Shown here: piece after piece, positions 22,101 through 34,100 of the stretch
How the letters are laid out: each line of letters begins with the position of its first letter
How positions within the stretch are numbered: the stretch's first letter is position 1
Source of the DNA: Rhea pennata
Taxonomy: Eukaryota > Chordata > Aves > Rheiformes > Rheidae
Length of the DNA: 64,000 bases
Reading direction: 5' to 3'
Assembly: GCF_028389875.1 (NCBI RefSeq)
Contig: NC_084682.1
Location: 4,040,001-4,104,000 of the forward strand
Position numbers and translations under genes: made by a program
Notes under the pieces: generated by a model
What the model was told of the DNA's origin: nothing
The model's database searches: none
The model's input: only the letters and a program-made list of their open reading frames with translations

Positions 22101-25100
22101 GTGTGACTGGAAGTGTTGGGAATTGGTGGCGATGTGAGGACTCTGTGGAGCGCCAGGCAAGCAAGTGCAGTGGTGCCTGGTCCTGTGAGGACGAGGCAGC
22201 ACACACTGAGCAGGTTGCCTCTTGCGTTAGGAAGAGGAGATTCCCTTCGTAGATTCTGCGCGACTTTGAAGAAAGTTCGGACTTCTGTATTAGCTCTTTC
22301 CAGTTTGTGGTTTTCTAATGCAGGGGTTCCAGACTCTCCTCGGGCTTTTTTAACGTTATTATTATGTTCCTTTTCCTGTTCAGGGAGAGGTTTTGTTCAT
22401 CAGCGGTGCAGAGAGTTGTAACCACCCGAGCCCTCGGCTAGCATGCTGTGCTGTCGTAGTGTCCGAGCCTGCTCCTGGAGGGGAAGAAGTAGGAGGCACT
22501 GCAGTCGGGCAGCCAGGGCTCTGCGGTCTGTAGCAGCCGTGGGCGCGGTGGCATTCCCGGCTTCGCCGACCCGCGCTGGCGCTGGTGGCCGCCGGGCGAC
22601 CGCGGGCAGCGCCGGTGTCGCGGGAGAGCGGACGGGGAGCCGGCGCCTCCCCGCCTGAGCGGCGGCGCGCGCGATTGGTCGGCGGCGGGAGTTGATGCAA
22701 ACGAGGGGGCGTGTCCCGAGGGCCGCCCCGCGCCCCGGTTCGGGCGCCGCGGGACGGGCCGGGGGCGGCGGCGGCGGCGGGCGGAGGGTGGCGGCGGCGG
22801 CGGGGGGCGCGGGCGGGGGGCGGCGGCGGCGTGTCCGGGAGTGACCGTGAGCTGGGGGCGGGCGCGCGCGGGTCGGGGCGGCGGCGGCGGGGAGGAGAGG
22901 GCAAGACTATACTTTCAGGGATCATTTCTGTAGTCGGTAACTAGAGGAGTGTGATCGAAAGTGACTGGTCTCGCAAGCCACGAGGAGGAGCGGTAGTGTT
23001 CTCTTCTGAGCGCGAAGCGGGCTGGCGGCGCTGCTGCGCGGCTGCCGCGGGCCATTGATGACCGTTCTCGCCGCCTCCGGGCGGCGGGAGGGAGAGAACA
23101 CGGGCTGAGTGGTTTGCCTCTTTTTTACGCTGGTGCAAAAGTAGAGCGATGTGGGAGTGGGGCTTCTGGACTTCTTCTACTTCTTTCTGTGAATATTTTC
23201 GTTTTCCTATTTCCAGTATTTCAACATGAATGTTCAGAGTTAATGAGCTCCAGCCATTTTTTTTTTCTGTAGGAAAAATAGAAAACTAGACGTTTTCCTA
23301 ATCTTTTATTTTATTCTAGGTATTTTTGTTGATGCGGTAAACTCCGTGGGTCAAACTTCTCTCTTCACTGCTGCGTTGCTAGGTCTTGGTAAAATAGTGG
23401 ATGTGCTGTTGGATTATGGCTCAGACCCTAATCAGTTAAGTAGAAAACATTCATTTCCATTCTTAAATAGAAACTGACGTTATCTTCTAATGTTTTTAGT
23501 CAGTGCAATACACAATTTTTGCTGTCTTTAAATGCGGAAGTGCTTAAGATGCTTCTTACTATTTTAGCCCAAGATCCTCAGAGGTAAGTAAGTGCTTGAT
23601 TTTGCTTACCTCAGGGTATGTGTTGTTTTGGGGGAATACATACACATTCTAGTTATGTCACTCCCCCCGCCCTCCCCCAAAGGAACAGCTAGGTGAGTGT
23701 TTTAAGGGTAGGCTGAAATGTTTCTCCTTTAATTTTCTTCAGTCGCTGTTATGATGGAAGCACCCCAGTCCATGCAGCTGCATTCTCAGGAAATCAGTGG
23801 ATTCTTAGCAAATTATTGGATGGAGGAGGTGATCTGAGAGTACACGATAAAGATGGAAAAAATCCACAATACTGGGCAATGTCAGCTGGAAAAGAAAGTA
23901 GTGCTCAGGTATATTATGTGTGTATATGTGTTGAATATGTGCTAGGTAGTGTTCACATCTTCATCTTGTTGCAAAGAAACTTCAGCATTTTGGAGAGACA
24001 TTATTGGGGGTTTATGTGTTTCAACCTTAGTAATGGTATTCTGAAAAATGCCTCTTGATTCAGATTATTTAACCAAAGTGTTACTGAGGTGCAGGAGCCT
24101 GTCTGGGTCTGTAACCTCTTTGGTCTATTATGCATGAGTGTATTACGAGGAGAATAACAGGCCCTTGCTTTCAGTCCCTGACGTATCTAGCTTGTTTGCA
24201 CATATGTGTAATTCAGGAATAAACCCATTAGTTTCATGGGTTCTGTGTACCTCAATCTGAGTGATCACTGTCAAGAAAAATAAATGCCATTTTTGTTAGC
24301 ATGGTAGCAAAATACAGTAAGAAGGCTTGTTCATGACTATAATGCTGATTTAAAACTGTAATATTATAATATTCCTTTTTCTTGTTGTTATAATATTGTT
24401 CTAAAATGTTAAAGTTTTCAGTGGTTGAATTGTCATGTCCTGAAGTGTTAGTCATTTAGTGTTTAAATTAGCTTTTTACATTTTCATGTAATTGAAAAGC
24501 TTTTCTATGTATCTGTTTGCTGGAATTACTATTTAAATGTTGCAAGTAATAAGTTACCTTTTTTTCCTTAGTTATGGCTTGTTTATTTAAAATAGAGTAT
24601 CTTACAGTTCTGAAGTAATGTTTCCCCCTGCCTTTTTTAGATGTTAGAATTTATACAGCGTTGTACATCACACATGCAGGCTGCCATTCAAAATTTTCCC
24701 TCTGATCTACTCAGGAAGGCTGACTCATCAAAAGCACTGATTCGTAGTCCATCTAGGTTTGGTGGCCTCGTTCAAGGGTAAGAATTTACTTCAAGTACTA
24801 ACGAACTGAGCTGCAAGGAATTTAAATTCTTTATTCTAGTATCTTAAAATTAACTTTTTTTCCCCAGTATCCTACTTAAAACCCAAACTGATTGTTTAAG
24901 CATATTTTTGGAATATCTTTATTTTTTGTTATGGGAGTTTCAAACTTGATAGCTGTAAATATTACTTAATTTGCAACTAGTAATATTAAATATTCTAAAA
25001 TAGAATATTTTAATATTTTTTCTATTAAATATTCTATTAAAGTAGCTGTAGTATAAAGTAGTTTCAGTTTCTTGATCTTTGAAATGGACTGCAAAACTTT

Positions 25101-28100
25101 CGAGGGGATGTTAATAGCCATTTTATGTCTTTTTAGGTCAGATATGTGTTAAGAAAAATACATACTTGTGAACAAAGTTATGCGATTGGCCTATATATAT
25201 ATATTTTTTTTTTTCTGGCTAACTTGCTTTAAACAAACACATATCATAATAGCACATTTAAAAATGCTAATGACTTGAATAATAAATTGGAATTTCAGTA
25301 TCTAATTGTACCGGTGAGAATGTCTTTCGATTTTAGTGTGGGACCAACTAAGCACAGCAGTTAAAGTGCATGGCTGTTGCAGTATTTATGCATTTTATCT
25401 TCATGCAAACCTTGGCCTTTGTAGTTGTTCTCACTGCTTATGTTTTTGATACTTAGAAATGTTCAGAGTCCTCTCAGTAGATTTCTGAAAGGTGGAGTTA
25501 ATTCAGCCAGGAACATTTACAGCTTTGGTTTTGGAAAGGTAAGATGCTGTGGATAATGCTTTTCAAATGATATTAGTACAGTTTCTCATGTTTTTAAGAG
25601 ACAAATTTTCGTCTTAGGAATTACCCTGCCTGTGTTACTTTTAATTATTGGTGCATACTTATTCCTGCTGAAATGGTGGGGAAAAATGTGGAGAGCCCAA
25701 ATATTCAGGCCTTTAGTCATTAGTGAGTCCTATCATTAACGTAGAGGAAGAGGAAGTGGAGGAAGCTGTTTTGGAACAATCAGTAGAAACTCACCTGTGA
25801 AATGTCACCTGTGTTATTAGTGGCTGTTTGAGCTGTCCTTATTTCCACTGCAATAGAAAGTTAAGCTTTTGACAGTGATATTTTGGCAGTATTAAGAATC
25901 TACGTTTAATCTTTCTATTGCAGTGATGATGATAAGGTTTTCTGTGAGTCTGGTGGATGCGGTCTTGGCAACTGTTGCGTATTCCTTTTGATTATGCTCT
26001 GGTTTTGTTTCAGTTTTATCTTACAGGCAGCAGACATCTTGGATACTTGGCGTCTCTCCCTATTATTGGGGAAAAAGAAGTGATTCAGGCAGATGATGAA
26101 CCAATGTTTTCCTACCATGTTGGGCCATACATGATCATGACAAAGTGAGTAGGACTCAAAAGGATTTTTAACCTCTCTCCACCTCAGGCCTCTGGATATG
26201 TATGTCTATGGTCCACTTGCTCAAAACTATAAAGTTTTAAGTGCAGCCTGAGCCTTTTTTCTTCTTAATCTTTTGTATTCTATAGCAAATAGTTCTGCCT
26301 CAAAGCGATATCTAGAGAATCAGCAAATCAGTAATTTAATCCTCCCAAAGATCTGACTTGTATCATAGTAGGCTGAGAGGAGTTTTGCACTGTCATCGTT
26401 CTTTGCCTTGGGTCATGGGGAGGTAGTGGTTTTGGACAGTAAACCTGTCCTGCTACACCTAGTCTTTAACAGGATGAGAATTTATTGTTAATTTGGAAGA
26501 CTATGCCTGTTGCCTGGATCATCAAAATAATGCCGTTGTTGCTAATGGTAGGAAACAGCGTTCAAGCTGTTAGAATTACAAAATAATTTTAAGTAAACCT
26601 GTAACTGAAAAAAATATATTGCAGAAGGTATCTTGTAGAAATTCATTTCTCCTTATAGCTTAATGTGGGGAGGCAGCAGAGTTACAGTGAAGGAACTCAG
26701 CTTTGAGCCCCATCAGAACTGTAGTAAACTGCGCTTGGCTGATCTTCTTATTGCAGAGCAGGAATATAGCAGGTAAGAAAGAATTTGTAGTGGTGACTAG
26801 TGCTTCTGGGGTTTGGGTCTCTCCAGGGATATGAGGAAGTGTGAATAACCTCGGGAGAACTGCCAAGCTGTGCTTTCTTTCCAAATGAGAAATACAAGTC
26901 GTCTTCCATCTCTCATCTCTTCCCACCTCCTTTCCTCCCTGTAATGGCTAATGCGGGAGGAGATGAAATTCTCTTCTACATCTGTGTGAATACAGCATTG
27001 TACATTCCCTGGGTGACGTATTTGTAGGTTCTCCTAGTAGCAGCAGTAGGTACTCCTTCCTGAATGACTCATAATCAACAATTCTTTTATAATTTTGTGT
27101 ATGTTAATGATAAATTGGAAAGATTCATGTTGTCCTGGTAAAAAGGGCCAGGGCTCTCTTAATCTCAGATTTGCCTTAAACTTTTTTCCTCTCCCTTTGC
27201 AGTAAACTTCGTCATCCTCATTTGCTGCAGTTGATGTCTGTTTGTCTGTCTAGTGACTTGGAAAAAACCCGTTTAGTATATGAGAGGGTTAACTTTGGTT
27301 CTCTGTACAGCATTCTCCATGAAAGGGTAATTGGAATATTTGTTTTTAGATAATAATTAATTAAAAGGCTGAAGTTCAGTAACTAGATCTGTAAGGCTGG
27401 TAAGGTTTGCCATCGGCAAATGCTTTATCCTGCTAGGGGCCTCTTTCCCTTCTTGTGAGGTGTAATTAACTGACGCAGGTAGTTCTTAGTCCCAGCTGGC
27501 TGCAGGACGTATAGGAGTGCCCTTTTAGGTTTTAGATACAGAAAAAGAACATACATTTGATGTTGCTCTTTTTGTTACCAAAGTCAAGTGGAAGGAGCAG
27601 TTGAGTTCTTAATCCTGCATAGTGGACAGTCCTGTGGACTGTTTGAGTACCTGTTTGGCTTTTTTCTACCGCATCTCTTCTAATTCATAGGAATTCATTG
27701 ATATCCTTGATTAATGTGCAATTACGTTGATTTTCTGGTTTTGTATTGGTTTCAAAATAGTTGCTGTGAAATTTAATTGAACATTTAACTTTCTGCATGT
27801 GCTTGTACATGGCAAACGTGACCAGACCTACTTTTCCCCCGGAATGTTTCCATTCAGGTTATTGCAAACTATGTCTCATGTGTAAAAGTAAAGGCTTGAG
27901 CTCAGTAGCAGTTTATTTTTCACCAACTAATTTGTGGTTTTTAATTGTCTCTCAACACTTTTTTTCCTCTTTTTCATTTTTGAATCCCAATTTTTCCTTT
28001 TTTAAGGGATTGAACGCAGACATCTAAATTACTGGAGAAATTGCAGACAAAAGCAGGAGATTCTAAGAGTCGATTCTACTTTAGGATGAATTTGGGGTTA

Positions 28101-31100
28101 ATTGATACATTAATTACTGTTTGATGTATTACTATTTGATTTGATCCTGAGTACATGTACATTACTCAGCAAGTGCAATTTATCTGACTTTTATTAGATT
28201 ATGTTTCAGTTTTGCTTTCTTTGCCTCCTACTGTATGATAATAGTTTTTTTCACTGTATCAAGCTTTAATTGGCTTCAATGCCAATTTGGAACTTCTGTT
28301 TCTTTCAGCGTTCAGAATTCCCTGTGCTGCGCATGGAGACAATTTTACATCTACTGCTTCAAATTAATGACACTTTGCGTTTTTTACACTCCCGTGGATT
28401 TATCCACCGTTCAGTTACCTCCTATGCGATTCAAATTGTTTCTTCTGGTGAGGCGAAGTTATGCAACTTGGAATACATGATAGAGAGGTAAAGAATTGCC
28501 TCACTGTTTCTGTGAAGTGGACAAACACAAGTAAAGCTGAATTTGGTGCTAAATTCTGATGGTGTGATTTTGCAGATGCCCTTATTGATTGCTAGGCACA
28601 CCCTCCTGCTGCCTCTAAGTGAGGCAACAGGAGTAAAAAATTCAATTTTTACTGCTTTCAGGTACATTAACTTCACTGCAAATAACATAAATTTCAGGTG
28701 CACTTAATTTTTATGTTAGTTTTAAGTATTTGAGACTGGAAGCTTGTAAGAGAAGCTCTTTACTGGAGTATAAAAGTACTGTCATGGAAAAATAGAACCC
28801 AGTCTTAGTGAACGGAGATGCAATTCCTCCTTGAGTCACTAATTTTGTTGCTGGGCTGAAAGTAATTTCAGCCTGTTTTTGTTGTAATGCACATGTGCTT
28901 AGGGAGGCTTGTCCTAAAAGGGCTGAGGCTCTCACACCTCACTGAACGGGTGGTTAAGTATACCCAGGGACAAGAAGAGGCTTTAGTACTTTAGAATTAA
29001 ATTTAGACAAGAAGAGGCTTTAGTACTTTAGAATTAAAAAAACCCTGCTGTTTTGAAGCTGGCTTCCTCCTTTTCTATAGACATAAGTATACACTGCAAA
29101 ACAAATACTTGACAGACTAGGTGCTGCTTTCTTGTCTTTTGCCTATGGTCTGAGCACACTTAAAAGGATTGCCTGTAAAAATGTTGTTGGGAATTTTTTA
29201 ACTTTTTGATTTATTTTTGAGTGTAGATTTTTGAAAGAAATACTTTCACCAGCAGAGGTCTCTACTGTGTAGTGCTGAAGTACAGTATTTGTTGCTGTGA
29301 AAATATTAGAGATTTTTGCGGGTCTACGTTAGACCTTCTAGGTTCATTGTTTTGGTAAATGTGGGGAGAGTGGGAATAATTTAAACAAACAAAGTAACAA
29401 ACTCACATGCTTAATTCCAAATGACACAACTTTCAGCTGAGTGTTCTATGTATCCCAATAGCTACTTTTTTTTTTTTTTGATACAGCAAAGATGGAGGAG
29501 AACACAGTGATCTGACTCGTATTCCTGTCCCAGTCCAGCTGTTTAAATGGTGCTCTCCTGAAGTAATCCTTGAAAAAGCTGTCACAGTCAAGTCAGATAT
29601 TTATAGTTTCTGTACAGTAATGCAGGAGGCCTTGACAGGTATATCTGTAGATTTAGACTTCTGTCACGAGGGTAGTCCACTGAATGTTTTCAGTGTGGAC
29701 TCTCGGCCCTCGAATGTCTGTTTAATTTCCCTGTGTGACTGTGTAATACCTTGCCATGATTACACATGTAGAGTTAACCTGGAAGAAGAAAACTTCAAGG
29801 CAAAGTGGGGGGATGTTAATGACAATGACAAAAGCAAGTGAGAACTTTTATAAAACGAAGAGTTTAAAATTGCATAACTGAAGAATGAGATTAAGGAGAG
29901 ATGTTAAATGCAACTTCCTGTAGTGTTTTTTTCTGTTGTTGCATTCCTCTTAATGCAAGGGCAACAAAGCATTCAGTTAATGCTTTGCAAAGTGCTAAAT
30001 GAGCCTGTAGAACTTGGATCCTTTTGATCATTAACGTAACTTAGAGATGAACTTCAGATAATGACATATATATTGACCCTGACTACTTTGACAGCGAAGT
30101 AGGATAAACAATTATCCTGAAAATTAAGCTTTCTACCAACTGGTTGAGAATGCTATAGCTGTTTACCAGAGAGATTTCTTTCAGCTTCCTTGAAATCATC
30201 TGCTTCTGACTGTAGATAGAGAGGAGACACTGGACTGAACTGAGTGCTAGAAGCTGTAAATTATGGAACATTCAGAAAATACTTCTTTGTCTCTGACTTT
30301 TTTTTTTTTTCAGTAATATATAGCTTGTAACATATAAAGTCTTGTTACATGTCTTGCAGAGACACTTCCCTGGGATGGTCATGAAGACTCAGTTATTAAA
30401 CAGCTCATAAGTTCAGGACAGCATTTAGAAGCGGATGTCAGACTTCCAAAACCCTATTATGATATTGTAAAGTCAGGGCTAGAACCTAAGCAGAAGAACC
30501 GTTCTATGAACCTTCAGGATATTCAGTACTTGATGAAGAATGACTTGAAGGTGACTTCCAAGATTGTAGTCTTTCTTGCTTTTTAAATGGCATTTAAATG
30601 TCTGTTAATGTCTATTCAGATTTAGGACATTCTGCTTAAATCTAGGTGGAAGGATTTTTTTGTGTCACATCTGAACCTGAGAGGATCCTTCTCTGATCAT
30701 GGAGACAGATCACCTAAAATAGAAGCTGGAAGCATTGTTTTGTGAAATGTAATTGTATTTTATAGCATTTCTCGTATTACAGGACTTGACTGAGTCTCAA
30801 ACTGGTCATGCTGATGAAATACCAAAAGCGCAAAGGTCTGCTGTCTTGGCTGACATAAACATCTGTTTAGCATCAGCTTTTAACTACCAGAAAAGAACAT
30901 TGGGATTGGAAGGAGAAGAGATAACAGAGATTGGTGAGTTTAATTTCAGCAAGATGTCATGTATCCTTCACTTAGTGTGTCCCTCACTATTAATCTTAAT
31001 GATTAAAATGCAGATTTTGTGGCACAGTTTGAAGACGAAGGCTATGAGAATTGGATTCTAGCTAGCACCCTAATTATTAGTAAAACTCAAGACTGTACAT

Positions 31101-34100
31101 CTTATTAGTAATTGAAGTGCAGGCACATTGTCTTCAGTAGAGGGCATGAAAGGCTGCTTATGTGATAAATAAAATGTATGGATTCCTAAATGGGTGAAAG
31201 CAGTGTGAAGCAATGGGCATCTGGAAGAATAGCTTAATGCTTAACATCTGATTTCCTCCCCCTTTCCCTCTGCCCCAAGGCAAATCCACTGCCCGAAGAT
31301 ACTCTCATTTCCCTGAGGAGTCTGAGGCTTTATTGGTGGATGGTGAGACACCAAGCAGTCTACAGCCAGTTGCCCAGGAAAAAAGTCATGACGTAGCTTC
31401 TGAACTCCAGGTGACCTGCAGTGTCAGTGATGTGGATGAGAGTCTCTGTAGCTTTGAAATGAATGAAATCTTTGCTGATTACCCAGAATTTCATGAAGAC
31501 TTTCTGGAGGAAAGCACTGTGTTAGGTCATAATCTGAAGGATGAAAAAAGACAGCAAAAAGAAGAAGAAAAGACTACCCTCAGAGATCTATTTGCACCCC
31601 CTGGAATGCACTATGAGGAAAAACCAGTTTATGAGGAAGGTAGCTTTTCAGAATTGGGTACAGAGTACACTACAGAAGAGGAAGAAAGGATAAGTGAGGC
31701 CTCCCAGCTGTGCGAACGATCACAAGTGAGAGAAGATGCTGGGAAAAGAATGACTAGTTCATCCCAAATTGGACAGCACATCAGCAAATGTGTCCTGAAT
31801 CTAAAGATTGCTCAGAGCATGTTGCAGCAGGCATCAGGATCACTGTGCAGAACAGAGGAGAAACTAAACAAATTAGAGACCACTGAAAAGCAAAAGAAGC
31901 TGCTCCAGGAAATCCAAATGAATCAGACTTGTAAGCAGATTTTTCTAGAAAGATCCTGGAACGGATCTGATAATATTCCTCAAAATACCAGTAGCCCATT
32001 TTCCAGAGTTAATACTTTTTTATGGAAGGCTATAGGTCCACCATCAAGTGACTATATTCCACCACTGATCACATGTCAGGCACAAGGTGTTTTGGGTGAA
32101 GACTATTTCCAAGCTATTCCAAAAGTATCTGAGGGAACATGGACAATCCAGAATGAAAATGGGAAGTGCTTTCATCAGAGGAGTAAGACTGAAAATGAAG
32201 ACAAACTCAGCTTCAGCACAGTGAAAAGCCTGGATGATCAGATGGAACTAGATCATGAGGTAAAGTGTTGAGCAGGGTGACTGTGCATTTATTACTATTA
32301 GAACAGAATTACTGTTTAGCAGAATCTTGGGAGTGAATAGAGACATGGTTCTGAATGCTGTCCAAAAACAAGGGCAGAATCTGTAGCTTTTCTACCTTTT
32401 AAAATATGTGTATGCCACACATTGCTCATGGAAAAGAGAACGGGCAGTTCAGTGGTGTAGCAGTGGTATTACTACTTTTATTTCCACAAAATACTAGTGT
32501 GTTTGTGTTTTTGTTTTGTTTTGTTTTTTTCATACATACATTATAGCTTAATTTATGGCCCTGGATTGGTCTAACTAGTATTTTGAGCAGTTTCAAGTCT
32601 GCTTGTTATACTGATAGTCCATGACATGAAACTATTCAAATTATACTTAAAAAATGGCCTTGGATTGGATTTTTCTGTCCTGATTATCATATTAATGTGC
32701 ACAGTTTTGCATGCAGGAATGCATCATTAACACATGCTGTTCACATTTGTCTTTTTTTTTTTTTTTTTAAAAAAAAAAAAACATTAAAACACACACATAA
32801 GGAGACCTTGCTGTATCTTCTCCATCTGCAGGTTTTTTTGGCTCACAGTACATTGATATGACTTGTTCTTCCTGGATCCTTTTAAAATAATTTTAGACCT
32901 TAGATTAAATTAGACCAGTGTCTCAGCAGGGAAAAAAATCTTGTACTAAAATGCTTGTGGGACTGTGGAGAGAAAAGAGCAAGCAGAAAAAGGTGTTGGA
33001 AGGGAAGTGTCTGTATACTTGGTTATGGAAGCCAGAGCTATCACTTCATAATAACTTCTAGATCGTTGTGATTATTCAAAGGTAAGTAGTAGACATGCTT
33101 AGCCCAAAGAGAATGGTAACGAAAGAAATCTATGCACATTTGCTGTGGGAATAATCTTAAATTATTCCCTGTGGAACCACGTGTTATGGCAGTCATGTAT
33201 GAAACCTGCTAGAAATCCGTAACAGGGTTTATACTGGATTAAGGCCTGGAGCTGTCATCCTTTCACATGAGCAGTGCTACTGAAATAAAGCCTTGGGAAT
33301 ACAGTTTGCGTGGTCAGGTTCTTAGTATGCCTCATAGCTCCGGTAATAATTGCCATAAGAGAGTCTGACGTGTGCTGAGTCATGGCTTGTTGGACTCATT
33401 TCAGCAATTACTCCCACGTGGATCTCAGAGATGCAAAAAAAAGTTCAACTTGCAGTGTCAGAAAGGGAGTGACTCACGTTCTGCAGCAAGTGGAATTGAA
33501 GAAGAAAGGTGGTGAGTTCTGATCGTATTCACGAAAGAATTAATTCCAGCAGATTCATCTCGCTGTAGCCACTGTCAAAAGTGGCCACATCCAGGGTTAA
33601 AGATGACGTTGAATGTTTTCGCAGTAAGCCAGAAGCCACCCGTCCAATTAGGACCCTGCTGTGACTCATTGTCAGCTGCAGAGCTGACAGGGTAACTACT
33701 GCGACAAGGCAGCTTCTGTTAAGGAGCTGCGATCTGACGCATTCCGAATGCTTTTCTGCCAGAAGTCTGTGGTCACCACCCAAGGACTAGAATTGGCAGA
33801 GGTAGAAACTGGTGTGATGAATGATGTCTCACTGTATTAAAATTGTTTAAAAATATTTAAGTGACTTTAATATATAGAGAAAAGTATGTTTATGTATATC
33901 ATTAGACATACGTAAATATATGTGGAAATGTGTATAGTTTTCAAGGGGTGGTGTAAAGTAGGTTGGTCCTGAACTGTGACAATGCCTAAGGAGAGCAATC
34001 TAGTAAGGAAGTTTAAAATAATACTGATATTGGTTAGGGTGGTTCCGCTCTCTGTGTGCAACTTCGTTCAATTCTACATGGAAATGCTTCGGCTTTCATA

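Noticed and set aside
19595-22925. Open frames of 77-181 codons ([12 protein letters not shown]..., MSRGPPRAP...) repeated three times
   Set aside because: They are readings through the U3 promoter and U3 RNA on either strand, rich in Pro/Arg/Gly because of CGG runs. They recur only because the U3 unit is triplicated.
29639-29841. Extension of TEX14 exon 10 as coding
   Set aside because: The next exon continues the conserved kinase-like sequence exactly from the GT donor at 29639; the open tail is intron.
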